Origin: Ruminococcus sp. FC2018
GTDB lineage: Bacteria; Bacillota; Clostridia; Oscillospirales; Ruminococcaceae
Length of the DNA stretch: 64,000 bases
Direction of reading: 5' to 3'
NCBI RefSeq assembly: GCF_000621805.1
Contig: NZ_JHXH01000003.1
Coordinates: forward strand, 62,001 to 126,000
Every line of letters starts with the position of its first letter. The first letter of the stretch is position 1. The notes under the pieces were generated by a model that worked only from the letters and a program-made list of their open reading frames with translations, had not been told where the DNA came from and did not search any database. Shown here in pieces: positions 1 through 7,205 of this stretch. Position numbers and translations under genes: made by a program.

Positions 1-576
1 GGTTTCACGATATTTATGGACATCGGCTCTATGCGTGAGCTTTTCGGTGAGGATAAGGACTATTTCAATGCCGTGTTCTCGGGCGAAAAGCTCGATATCG
101 ACGAAAGCAGACTTTACAGCACAACGAGCAAAGCCGACATTGAAAAAAGCGCAGGAGTTTTTGTACAGCAGATGAGTTCGCTCATCTGGACTATGCTTAT
201 CGTCGGCGTGGTGATATTCATCGTGGTTATGTATCTGATGATGGGCGTAATGATAGACCGAAGCTCGTTCGGCATCTCACTGATAAAGATATTCGGTTAC
301 CGCCGCAGCGAGATACGCAAGCTCTACACGAGCGGCAACCTGATGATCGTTGCAATAGGCGCACTTGTCTGCATACCGCTCGCAAAGCTCGTTATGGACG
401 GCATCTACCCAAGCTTCGTGTCAAATGTCGCCTGCTCGATGGTGCTTGAATTTTCCCCGCTGATATATCTGGCGGTTTATGTTTCAGTGCTGGCGGTGTA
501 CTTTATCAGCAGTACCTTGCTGACAAGAAAGCTCAATAAGATAACACCTGCCGAGGTGCTGAAAAACAGAGAATGA
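1..576 (+). CDS. FtsX-like ABC transporter permease, C-terminal part
   Basis: The reading frame is open from the first base of the window, so the 5' end lies outside it. The visible 191 residues contain a hydrophobic stretch after SSLIWTML, a cytoplasmic loop of the type GYRRSEIRKLY, two further membrane segments and the ending TPAEVLKNRE. The FGYRRSEI loop followed by two membrane helices and a terminal PAEVL(K) motif is typical of the C-terminal FtsX domain of MacB/YknZ-like permeases, which work with a separate ATPase to move lipids, peptides or drugs or to control cell-wall enzymes. The partner ATPase is presumably upstream. An AraC regulator follows 28 bases later on the same strand. The substrate cannot be told. 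Confidence 0.8.
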   Translation, partial: GFTIFMDIGSMRELFGEDKDYFNAVFSGEKLDIDESRLYSTTSKADIEKSAGVFVQQMSSLIWTMLIVGVVIFIVVMYLMMGVMIDRSSFGISLIKIFGYRRSEIRKLYTSGNLMIVAIGALVCIPLAKLVMDGIYPSFVSNVACSMVLEFSPLIYLAVYVSVLAVYFISSTLLTRKLNKITPAEVLKNRE

Positions 577-604
577 TACTGATTTTTTGCGAAAGGGTGA
601 TAGT

Positions 605-1591
605 GTGGATCACGATATGAACGGCATTGCCTTTGGCACAAATGTTGCCGATGTTTTTGAAAAAGAGGACTGCCGCATAATGCGCATGACCTCTGAAACA
701 GGTGAAGGCGTAATGACGCTGTATCATGTTTTTGACGGCGTTATAATCATGCACAACAACTTTCATATGCAAAGCTGTGATTCTGACTTTGCAGCAAAGG
801 GCAATTTCCTTTGCATAGATCATTGCCGTGAGGGCAGGATCGAAACGAGCGTGAAGGACGATTCGGTCTGCTGTCTGTCATCGGGCGAACTGCGGATCGA
901 CGACGGCAGACACAACAACGGCACAGCAAGATTTCCTCTCAAGCACTATTACGGGCTGACTATCGCCTTTGACCTTGATACAGCCCAGCCTGCCCTTGAC
1001 AGCTACATCAGCGATTTCAAAGTCAGGCTCTCGGATATCTCGCAAAAATACTGCACCGACAAAGAGCCGTATGTCATATCCTCGTGTCCCGAAATAGCCC
1101 ATATCTTTTCCGAGCTTTACAATGTGCCCTCAAAGATAAGGCGTGATTATTTCCGCATCAAGATACTCGAATTGCTGCTGTTTCTCGATGCACTGGAAAT
1201 AGACAGGTACAAGACCGAAAAGCCGTATTTCTACAAAGGTCAGGTCGAAAAGATACACGCCATCTGCGAACTGATGACATCTGACCTGACAAGATCATAC
1301 ACCATAGAAGAGCTGTCGCACAGATTCGATATCGCACCGACCGCTTTGAAAAAGTGTTTCAGCAGCATTTACGGCAGCCCGATATATACCTATATGAAAA
1401 ACTGCCGCCTTGACCGTGCGGCATATCTGCTGAAAAACGAGCCGTCGATGAAGGTCGCTGATATTGCGGCAGCGGTCGGATACGAAAGCGCAGGCAAATT
1501 CTCGGCGGCTTTCCGCAAGAAAACAGGCAGCACGCCGCTCGATTACCGAAAGTATTCCGAACATAACAAGACCACTCCGAACCGGCAATAG
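605..1591 (+). CDS. AraC family transcriptional regulator
   Basis: A 328-residue protein with a C-terminal AraC-type double helix-turn-helix. The first helix-turn-helix is YTIEELSHRFDIAPTALKKCF, interrupted here only for family reading, and the second includes VADIAAAVGYES followed by KFSAAFRKKTGSTP, the family signature. The N-terminal 200 residues resemble no sensor domain that I can name and probably bind a ligand. The GTG at 605 is preferred because AAAGGG lies 7 bases upstream; a TTG at 587 in the same frame has no ribosome binding site. The regulator sits directly behind the permease gene on the same strand and may control that transporter, which is inference from position. A terminator follows immediately. 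Confidence 0.85.
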   Translation: MDHDMNGIAFGTNVADVFEKEDCRIMRMTSETGEGVMTLYHVFDGVIIMHNNFHMQSCDSDFAAKGNFLCIDHCREGRIETSVKDDSVCCLSSGELRIDDGRHNNGTARFPLKHYYGLTIAFDLDTAQPALDSYISDFKVRLSDISQKYCTDKEPYVISSCPEIAHIFSELYNVPSKIRRDYFRIKILELLLFLDALEIDRYKTEKPYFYKGQVEKIHAICELMTSDLTRSYTIEELSHRFDIAPTALKKCFSSIYGSPIYTYMKNCRLDRAAYLLKNEPSMKVADIAAAVGYESAGKFSAAFRKKTGSTPLDYRKYSEHNKTTPNRQ

Positions 1592-1594
1592 AAC

Positions 1595-1642
1595 AACGCC
1601 TTGCAAGCTGTGCAGTCGCTCTATTTGCAAGGCGTTTTGATT
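1595..1642 (+). terminator. Intrinsic terminator after the AraC gene
   Basis: A 12-bp perfect stem (AACGCCTTGCAA at 1595-1606 with TTGCAAGGCGTT at 1625-1636) is followed by TTGATTT. It starts four bases after the AraC stop codon. The T-run is short, so termination strength is uncertain. Confidence 0.7.
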
Positions 1643-1869
1643 TGTGAGGCAAACGGGCTTGAACAGCGTCCGAGGGCTTTTCGAAACCCGTCAAATAGCG
1701 CAAATACAGCGGTTTTGCAAAGTTTCCCGATTGCCTGCCTGTTGTGATCTCTGCTGAATTTTACCCGATTTGAAAACCCGATAAGCGTCAAATAAACGTC
1801 AGGTTCTGAAATCGGTAGCAGCAATAACATTGCTCCCCGTTATATCCAAGTGTTAAACCTCAACCGAGA

Positions 1870-2034
1870 ATTTTAAGTTTTAATGCTAAAATTTAAAGTT
1901 TCGGGTTTGAATTTTAAGTTTTAAAGTCGAAATTTAAAGTTTCAAGCGCATATTTTAAGTTTTAGAGTCGATATTCTAAGTTTTTAAAGTAAAATTTAAG
2001 GTTCCGAGGGTACGTTTTAAGTTTTAAACCCCGA
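1870..2034. repeat. A/T-rich tandem repeat, about 20-21 bp unit in a 41-bp double unit
   Basis: Eight diverged units begin at 1870, 1891, 1911, 1932, 1952, 1973, 1994 and 2014. Odd units begin ATTTTAAGTTTTAA and most even units begin ATTTAAAGTTT, which gives a roughly 41-bp higher-order period seen four times. The last unit runs into the 3' end of the broken phosphoesterase gene. The 230 bases between the terminator and this array (1643-1869) show nothing that I can assign. Confidence 0.85.
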
Positions 2035-2722
2035 ACGCAGCAATATCCTCAAACAGAATACTGACCTTGTCGATCTTCTTATTGGTGTGATAATGTCCGC
2101 AGTACCACTTCTTGTATTCTACGTTCTCCTCTATCTTGTCAAGCCACTGCTCCGTGGATTTATCAACTGTTGACTGGTCGATACAGGACAAGAACACCTC
2201 TGTCGGTTCGTACTTCAGCGGCGTGGTGTGGCTGAGGATAACATCGATCTTATTGTCCCTTTCCGCAAGAGTCTTTTCAACACGAGCCTTTATCTCGTCG
2301 CTCGGCTGTTCGTCTGCCCACCAGCCCCAGCCGTTCTCAATGCGGTACTCTTTGTCAACGCTGTATGCGCCGCCGATAGCGATCGCACTGATGCCGTCAA
2401 GGTCGTACACCTCGCCGTCCTTTGCAAACAGGATATTGGGGAACTCGTTCTCACGATACACCGTGCCGCCCTACCACTTCACCTCTTTATATGTGTCGAT
2501 GTTCTGCGGCCGCATCTCATGGTTGCCGTGAATACAGAAGAGTATTATCGGCAGAAAGTAAAGCATAGCTTTCAGCTTCTGGTCTCTCTTTCCGCCATAG
2601 TAGTTGATGCCTGCGTCGCCGAGGATAATAAGAATGTCGTCCTGTGTTGTTTCAAACCTGCGGCAGAACTCATGCACCCGCCTGAAATCGCCGTGCGTGT
2701 CGCCTGTAATGTAGATGCTTTC
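2024..2722 (-). pseudogene. Metallophosphoesterase pseudogene
   Basis: Read on the minus strand, the frame carries all the calcineurin-like phosphoesterase motifs in order: GDTHGDF, LGDAGINYYGG, HGNHE, SHTTP and CGHYHTNKK. Two lesions break it. The start codon is missing: the frame can be followed upstream of GDTHGDF to an in-frame stop without passing a suitable start. There is also an in-frame TAG at 2471-2473 between TYKEVKW and GGTVYREN, a place where the match to the family continues on both sides. No bases need be added or removed to join the two parts, so the second lesion is a nonsense change. Full-length relatives are small cytoplasmic phosphoesterases of unknown substrate. The broken 5' end lies exactly where the oppositely oriented TIR-like fragment begins. 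Confidence 0.75.
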
Positions 2723-3409
2723 ATGGAAAAATGTGTGAATGATGATTCTATCACAAATGTATTAATGCTACTTGATCCACTATATGCACAAAAAGCAGAC
2801 AATCATAGTGGAGGTGTAGGGACTGAAACACAGATTATTTCAGCCAGAGTTTATAGTGAGGTTTCACAAGATAGATTTATTCCTATAATAATGAAACGTG
2901 ATGAGAACGGCAACATTTGTAAACCAACTTATCTACAAAGCAGATTACATTTTGATTTAACTGATTCAGATAAATATGACCAAGAGTATTCAAGACTTGT
3001 AAAAAAACTATATGGGGTAGAAGTTTATGAAAAACCTACGCTGGGCAAAAGGCCCGACTGGGTTGACAAACCAATTAGCATTTCGCACAAAAGTTTCGTA
3101 TCTTTTGAATCACTAAAGAAACCCATTCCAGATAAAACTAAACAAAACGAGTTAAAAAAACACCTTAATAATATACGCCTGTATGATCAAAATGAAACTA
3201 AGTATGACGAATCCGGAAATATTATTACGGGGATAGAGTTTGCCACAGTCGATTCGTTCTCTATAGGAGATTACAAACAATTCTTATCTCAAATCAAGCC
3301 AGGTCAAAAACTAAGAATTACAAAGGATAATATACCAGAAAAGATGTGGTGGTGTTCCTACTACCATGGTAAAGAAATCAAAAGAGGCGAGATAAAGTGG
3401 AGAGATTAG
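2723..3409 (+). pseudogene. 5'-truncated TIR/SEFIR-type protein gene
   Basis: From the ATG at 2723 the frame encodes 228 residues beginning MEKCVNDDSITNVLML. It then has YAQKADNHSGGVGTETQIIS, RFIPIIMKRDE, LQSRLHFDLTDSDKY and LGKRPDW. This order, with GGVGxE after a DxxYxxKAD segment, matches the second half of bacterial SEFIR/TIR domains, but the first half with the F(I/V)SYS strand is absent. About 110 residues of unassigned C-terminal sequence follow, ending MWWCSYYHG...IKWRD. No convincing ribosome binding site precedes the ATG, and upstream sequence belongs to the phosphoesterase remnant, so I read this as a gene that lost its 5' end. The AT-rich codon use differs from neighbouring genes and suggests transfer. 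Such proteins are often NAD-consuming or signalling components of defence systems. A short functional product cannot be excluded. Confidence 0.55.
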
Positions 3410-3603
3410 TATTTATACTTTATTGAGTATCCAAAAGAATTCTCCCGCCCAAACTTTTCCCGACCATATGTTTCGTCAAAACGACGGATGTCTCACAGCG
3501 TTTAGAATGTGACAATGTGACAGATAATCAACACGGTGTCGTTTTTCAATGTTCGGTTTTATTGTTAAAGCGCTGAAATTTTGTGACATAGGTCATTTTG
3601 GTA

Positions 3604-3632
3604 TTGACATCGGTCACAGAATCGGTTATACT
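3604..3632 (+). promoter_or_regulatory. Consensus sigma-A promoter for a noncoding RNA
   Basis: TTGACA at 3604-3609 and TATACT at 3627-3632 are separated by exactly 17 bases. A start near 3640 is expected. The first long reading frame on this strand begins 1000 bases further on, past a strong terminator, so this promoter drives a noncoding transcript. Confidence 0.8.
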
Positions 3633-3639
3633 TAATCAC

Positions 3640-4042
3640 AGATACAACAGGAATCTTAACAAAACGAGCAAGCGGAGCAGCGGGTAGGTATCGCCAGGCT
3701 GGCTACCAAGCGGGGGCGGCATCCGAAAGGGTGTTGATTCACAAAGCAACGCATAGGTGTTTTATCTGTCAACGTGTGAAGTATACACTGACGAATAACA
3801 CAGCTGCATTTATGTGACGAAGCAGCTTGCCGTCAAATCGAGTATACGGAGACCGGTCAATTTGACTGAGTACTACTGTGACCGCAAAATGTTTTACTTC
3901 ACCAATGGACAAAAATGTGTCCGGTTGAACCAAGGGGTTGTTATACCCTGATGACAGTAAGACAACTTAACTCCGCTACTTGAAAGAATTGAATACTGAT
4001 ATCAGATCCTTCTTCCGAAGTTTTCGGAGGAAGGATTTTTTT
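3640..4042 (+). ncRNA. Structured noncoding RNA of about 400 nt, unknown family
   Basis: A consensus promoter upstream and a strong terminator at the end delimit a transcript with no reading frame of note. Several helices can be seen: a nested hairpin at 3687-3707 (GGTA, GCCA / TGGC, TACC), an 8-bp stem at 3717-3724 / 3729-3736 capped by a GAAA tetraloop, AGCTGC / GCAGCT at 3802-3807 / 3822-3827, and GTCAAAT / ATTTGAC at 3832-3838 / 3860-3866. I looked for the landmarks of RNase P RNA, tmRNA, SRP RNA and group II domain 5 and found none. It lies within or at the edge of the mobilizable element, so a role in element maintenance or replication control is possible. Nothing in the sequence proves a function. 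Confidence 0.65.
4006..4042 (+). terminator. Strong intrinsic terminator of the noncoding RNA
   Basis: A 13-bp stem (4006-4018 with 4024-4036, one G-T pair) with a five-base loop is followed by seven T residues. It is the strongest terminator in the first 10 kb. Confidence 0.9.
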
Positions 4043-4450
4043 GTTTGCAATAAACGATCTACATATATCGTCAAAGGAGTGAGTCCAATGTAAAATGAAA
4101 ACCACAAGCCAACAACCATAGACAGATCAAAGGAGGAATGTGCAAAAAACAAAAACTGTTGTGCTTTTCACTAAATGAAAGTACGGTTTACTGTGCAAGC
4201 CAACAAAATTTATTACAGATCTCAAAAATAAGGTTATCAAAACCCCAACATCTCTCCCTTATACAAGTAGGAAGAAAGATCTCAGCATCTTGAAAATTGA
4301 ATCCGCACACACGAAGGATACCCCACGGGGAAGTACAGCCATGATGAGCCTGGAGGACTCGGAGCGTACCAAGTCGGGACAATACGCCGAAAGAAATCGG
4401 CAGGAACTATAGTGGAGTGCGACAAAAGCAGCTACCCTGCTCTCAATTTC
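4043..4450 (+). other. Noncoding leader between the RNA and the iterons
   Basis: No long gene is present. AAAGGAG at 4073-4079 precedes an ATG followed at once by TAA (4088-4093). AGGAGG at 4131-4136 precedes a short frame listed separately. A hairpin with GCCGA / TCGGC arms lies at 4386-4401. The region from about 4300 is rich in short complementary G/C blocks and may be structured RNA upstream of the DUF927 gene. Confidence 0.4.
4138..4293 (+). CDS. Possible small ORF of 51 codons
   Basis: An ATG at 4138 opens a frame of 51 residues beginning MCKKQKLLCFSLNES and ending VGRKISAS. AGGAGG lies only one base before this ATG, which is too close; the GTG at 4140 in another frame is three bases away and would give a 12-residue peptide, MQKTKTVVLFTK. 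Neither resembles a family that I know. Translation of either as a leader peptide is possible but unsupported. Confidence 0.15.
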   Translation: MCKKQKLLCFSLNESTVYCASQQNLLQISKIRLSKPQHLSLIQVGRKISAS

Positions 4451-4623
4451 GTCTTACACGCCTTACACTCATCGCAAACGGCGTAGTTTCGAGCTGAAAG
4501 CTGTAATGCGTGTGTAATGCGTGTAATACCTGTAATGCGAGCGTATGCTGTGTGTAATACGAGGAAAAATCCGCAAAGCCCTTTGGTTATTGACTCTGCG
4601 GCAGTTGTAATGCGTGTAATGCG
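4451..4623. repeat. 9-bp iteron-like repeats (TGTAATGCG)
   Basis: Direct copies of TGTAATGCG or one-or-two-base variants occur at 4502, 4513, 4522, 4531, 4553, 4606 and 4615. The groups at 4513-4539 and 4606-4623 are strictly tandem. Inverted relatives (CGCCTTACA and a neighbour) lie at 4452-4468. The array ends 23 bases before the DUF927 gene. Such arrays are binding sites for a replication initiator or for an autoregulator. Confidence 0.8.
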
Positions 4624-4646
4624 TAAAAAGAATAGGAGGAGATAGA

Positions 4647-6524
4647 ATGAATGAAACATTGAACGAAATCCAGATCGAACAAACCCTAAGCGAGATTGAC
4701 GACACCGTCTATGAGCAGCCCTATCTTGTAAAGGACGGCTGTCTTTACGAGGAGGTGAAGATCAAAAACAAGACCGAGTATGTCAAGCTCGCCGACTTCG
4801 TTCCCGTGCTCAAAGCAGAGGTCACCTACGATGACGGAACAGAAGAAAAAAAGAAGTTCCTCATATCCGCTGTTCACAAAAGCGGTGATGTTCTCACCGA
4901 GCAGCTGGTATCTGCTGACGATATGCAGACGATGAAATGGCTGCTGCAAAGGTGGGGGCAGCAGGGCGCTGCACAGCCAAGACAGAATGTGCATCAGAAG
5001 ATATGCCACGCTATAATGTCACCCAAAGAAAAACCAGTCCGTGAATCGATATACACACAGACAGGCTGGAAACTTATCGACGGAGAGTATGTGTTCCTGA
5101 TGCCGAATGAGAACAGCAAGTACACTGTTGAACTTCAAGGCAAGCTCAAACGGTACCGCTTTGTTTCAAAGTGTACGCCCGATGAGCCTGTGCTGCTTTG
5201 TGATATGCTCGACAACACTATTGCACCCGAGAGAGTTATGCTGCCTCTGACAGCGGTTACTTTCCTCTCCCCGCTCGGACACTTTCTCAAAAACGCTGGC
5301 TGTGAACCAAAGTTTGTTACTGCACTCATAGGCAAGACAGGCTCGAGAAAGTCAACACTCGCAGCACTGTTCCTGTCCTTCTTCGGAAGGTTCACGGCGA
5401 GCGACCTGCCGATGTCCTTCCACGACACCGCAAACAGCATACTTGCCAACAGCTATTATCTCAAAGATGTGCTGACCTGCATAGATGACTTTCACCCGTC
5501 AAGCAGCTATCAGGAAAAAGAAATGAACACTATCGCACAGAACATTTCAAGATACTACGGTGACCGCACAGGCAGAGGAAGGCTCAACTCAAAGATTGAG
5601 ATACAAGCCTCAAAGCCGCCGGCAGGCAACGCAGTCATCACTGCTGAGTTCGCACCGAGCATCTCTGTTTCGGGCAGTGCAAGATACTTTTGCCTTGAAC
5701 TCAACAGCGATGATGTTGACCTTAAAGAGCTGTCGGTGTACCAGCGGTGCGCAGAGCAGAACATACTCTCGGGAATAATGATGACATACCTTGACTGGCT
5801 CAAGGAGAAATATCTGAAAGACGCAGACAGCTTTGAAACGAAACTCTCGGAGATGTTCCTGGAATTCAGGAAAGACTATCTTGTCAGTCTGACTGAGAAA
5901 CAGATAGCATTCCACAGCAGAGTTCCGGATATGCTTTCGCATCTGCGGATAGGACTTGTGATGCTGCTTGAGTTCCTGCTCGATACAGAGTTCATAGGCA
6001 GCGATGATCAGAAGAGGTATCTTGACAACCTTGATGAGATACTCATTGAGAATGTTCAGAGCAGCGCCGAGCTTATCCTTGAGGAAGATCCTGTGACAAA
6101 GTTCTGCGAAAAGCTCACCAGTCTACTCGACAGCGGCAGGTGCTATGTTGAAACAAGAGGCTCTGACTACTCAATAAGACAGAAGAACTGCATAGGACTT
6201 CAGGACGACAGATACTACTATCTGTTCATGGACAGTGCGCACTCTGAGGTCAGACAGCTGTGCAGCAATCAGGGTGAGCAGTTCACGATAAGCAAGAAAG
6301 AGCTGCTCAAACAGATGAGGAAAGACGGTCTGATAGTTTCAAAGACCAACCGCAACACTGTCTCGATAAGAGATAGCGGCGGGGTCATCAATGTGACTAT
6401 GCTCGACAAGGAGAAGATAGCCCAGCGACTGTCGCGCGATTTGTGCCCGCCCTCCACCTCGGTGGAGAGTTTACCCGAGCCGCAGACACAGAACGCCCCA
6501 CAGGGCAACGTGGCGCAAGTGTGA
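4647..6524 (+). CDS. DUF927-family ATPase, probable element replication helicase
   Basis: A 625-residue cytoplasmic protein. The P-loop GKTGSRKST is at residues 229-237 and a Walker B-like LTCIDDFHP lies near residue 280. A winged-helix-like C-terminal part (SKKELLKQMRKDGLIVSKTNRNTVSIRD, read in pieces) ends the protein. This arrangement is that of the DUF927 family, found on plasmids and integrative elements and thought to be a primase-associated or replicative helicase-like ATPase. AGGAGGA lies 7 bases upstream of the ATG. The TGTAATGCG array directly upstream suggests that origin and initiator are paired here, or that the gene is autoregulated. No separate primase or Rep gene is visible in the element, so this protein is the best candidate for its replication function, which is inference. 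Confidence 0.75.
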   Translation: MNETLNEIQIEQTLSEIDDTVYEQPYLVKDGCLYEEVKIKNKTEYVKLADFVPVLKAEVTYDDGTEEKKKFLISAVHKSGDVLTEQLVSADDMQTMKWLLQRWGQQGAAQPRQNVHQKICHAIMSPKEKPVRESIYTQTGWKLIDGEYVFLMPNENSKYTVELQGKLKRYRFVSKCTPDEPVLLCDMLDNTIAPERVMLPLTAVTFLSPLGHFLKNAGCEPKFVTALIGKTGSRKSTLAALFLSFFGRFTASDLPMSFHDTANSILANSYYLKDVLTCIDDFHPSSSYQEKEMNTIAQNISRYYGDRTGRGRLNSKIEIQASKPPAGNAVITAEFAPSISVSGSARYFCLELNSDDVDLKELSVYQRCAEQNILSGIMMTYLDWLKEKYLKDADSFETKLSEMFLEFRKDYLVSLTEKQIAFHSRVPDMLSHLRIGLVMLLEFLLDTEFIGSDDQKRYLDNLDEILIENVQSSAELILEEDPVTKFCEKLTSLLDSGRCYVETRGSDYSIRQKNCIGLQDDRYYYLFMDSAHSEVRQLCSNQGEQFTISKKELLKQMRKDGLIVSKTNRNTVSIRDSGGVINVTMLDKEKIAQRLSRDLCPPSTSVESLPEPQTQNAPQGNVAQV

Positions 6525-6887
6525 GCGAATGGCAGAGTAAGGAACTCTCGCCGCAGAGTTTACTATCTGTATAGTAACTCCAAAATTGCAAAAAAAGACA
6601 AACGCCCGAGAATGAGTGCTTTGCGGCACAGAGGTGCTGAATTAAACTGTTCCAAGTATCAGTCGGCAGGTCAAGCCACACAGTATTTTTCTCTCTTCTG
6701 CCAATGATAGCGAAAGAAGAAAAGGTCAAATTGAGGGATGCAAACGGCAGTCCGAAAACCGCAGGGATTCGGACACGCCAGCATCGCAGGCGGCAGTCCA
6801 CAACCCAGCAAGCTGGCTCGAACTTGCCTCCCGCATTGCCGGCTCGGGGAGGACCCCGGACCCCCTCATAGCGAAAAGAAAGGAGTG
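6525..6887. other. Intergenic region with possible oriT
   Basis: No gene is visible. There is an inverted repeat at 6556-6580 (GAGTTTACTAT / ATAGTAACTC, one-base bulge), and CCTCCC / GGGAGG arms at 6827-6832 and 6847-6852. A run of GACCCC-type sequence precedes the MobC gene at 6853-6868. Transfer origins of this kind of element usually lie just upstream of mobC, so this is the most likely place. I cannot identify the nick site. Confidence 0.35.
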
Positions 6888-7205
6888 ATGAAATTGAGAA
6901 CAAGAGATGTAACTATCACAGTCAGATGTACCGAGGACGAGCGGAGAAAGATCAGAGAGCGAGCTGCAAGCCGAGGGCTGAAGCTGTCCGATTTCGTTCT
7001 GCGGTCGGCGCTTGGAAAGAAGATAATTGTGCTTGACGGCTTCCACGAGTTGAGCAAGCAGCTCAAAGCTGTGGGCAACAATCTCAATCAGCTGACCAGG
7101 CTTTGCAACGAGGGCAGAGTGAAAGTTGCCGAGCTGAAAGAGTGCAGAGGTCTGCTTATGGACATCTACGGTCGGCTGGGCGAAATGCTAAAGGAGGTGA
7201 AGTGA
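6888..7205 (+). CDS. MobC-like relaxosome accessory protein
   Basis: A 105-residue basic protein. The N-terminal TRDVTITVRCTEDERRKI followed by ASRGLKLSDFVLRSALG is the ribbon-helix-helix region of MobC proteins, and the C-terminal half (AVGNNLNQLTRLCNEG) is the conserved MobC NLNQ segment. It binds oriT and helps the relaxase nick. AAGGAG lies two bases before the ATG; a TTG at 6894 in the same frame is better spaced (8 bases) and may be the real start. The TGA stop overlaps the ATG of the relaxase gene by one base, so the two are translationally coupled. Confidence 0.85.
   Translation: MKLRTRDVTITVRCTEDERRKIRERAASRGLKLSDFVLRSALGKKIIVLDGFHELSKQLKAVGNNLNQLTRLCNEGRVKVAELKECRGLLMDIYGRLGEMLKEVK

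Noticed and set aside
1643-1869. Minus-strand frames over the AraC 3' region
   Set aside because: They are shadows of the AraC gene and terminator.
2228-2722. Plus-strand continuation of the TIR-like frame upstream of 2723
   Set aside because: These bases are the antisense of the phosphoesterase remnant, whose motifs are clear on the minus strand. The plus-strand translation matches nothing.
3640-4042. RNase P RNA, tmRNA or SRP RNA
   Set aside because: The invariant sequence blocks of these RNAs were looked for and are not present.
4300-4445. Group II intron domain 5/6 or group I intron
   Set aside because: G/C-rich paired blocks suggested an intron end, but no domain 5 pattern, no GTGYG start and no exon junction is seen.
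4432-4705. Two minus-strand frames across the iterons
   Set aside because: Their repetitive composition (ITRITRI-type) comes from the 9-bp repeats; there is no ribosome binding site.
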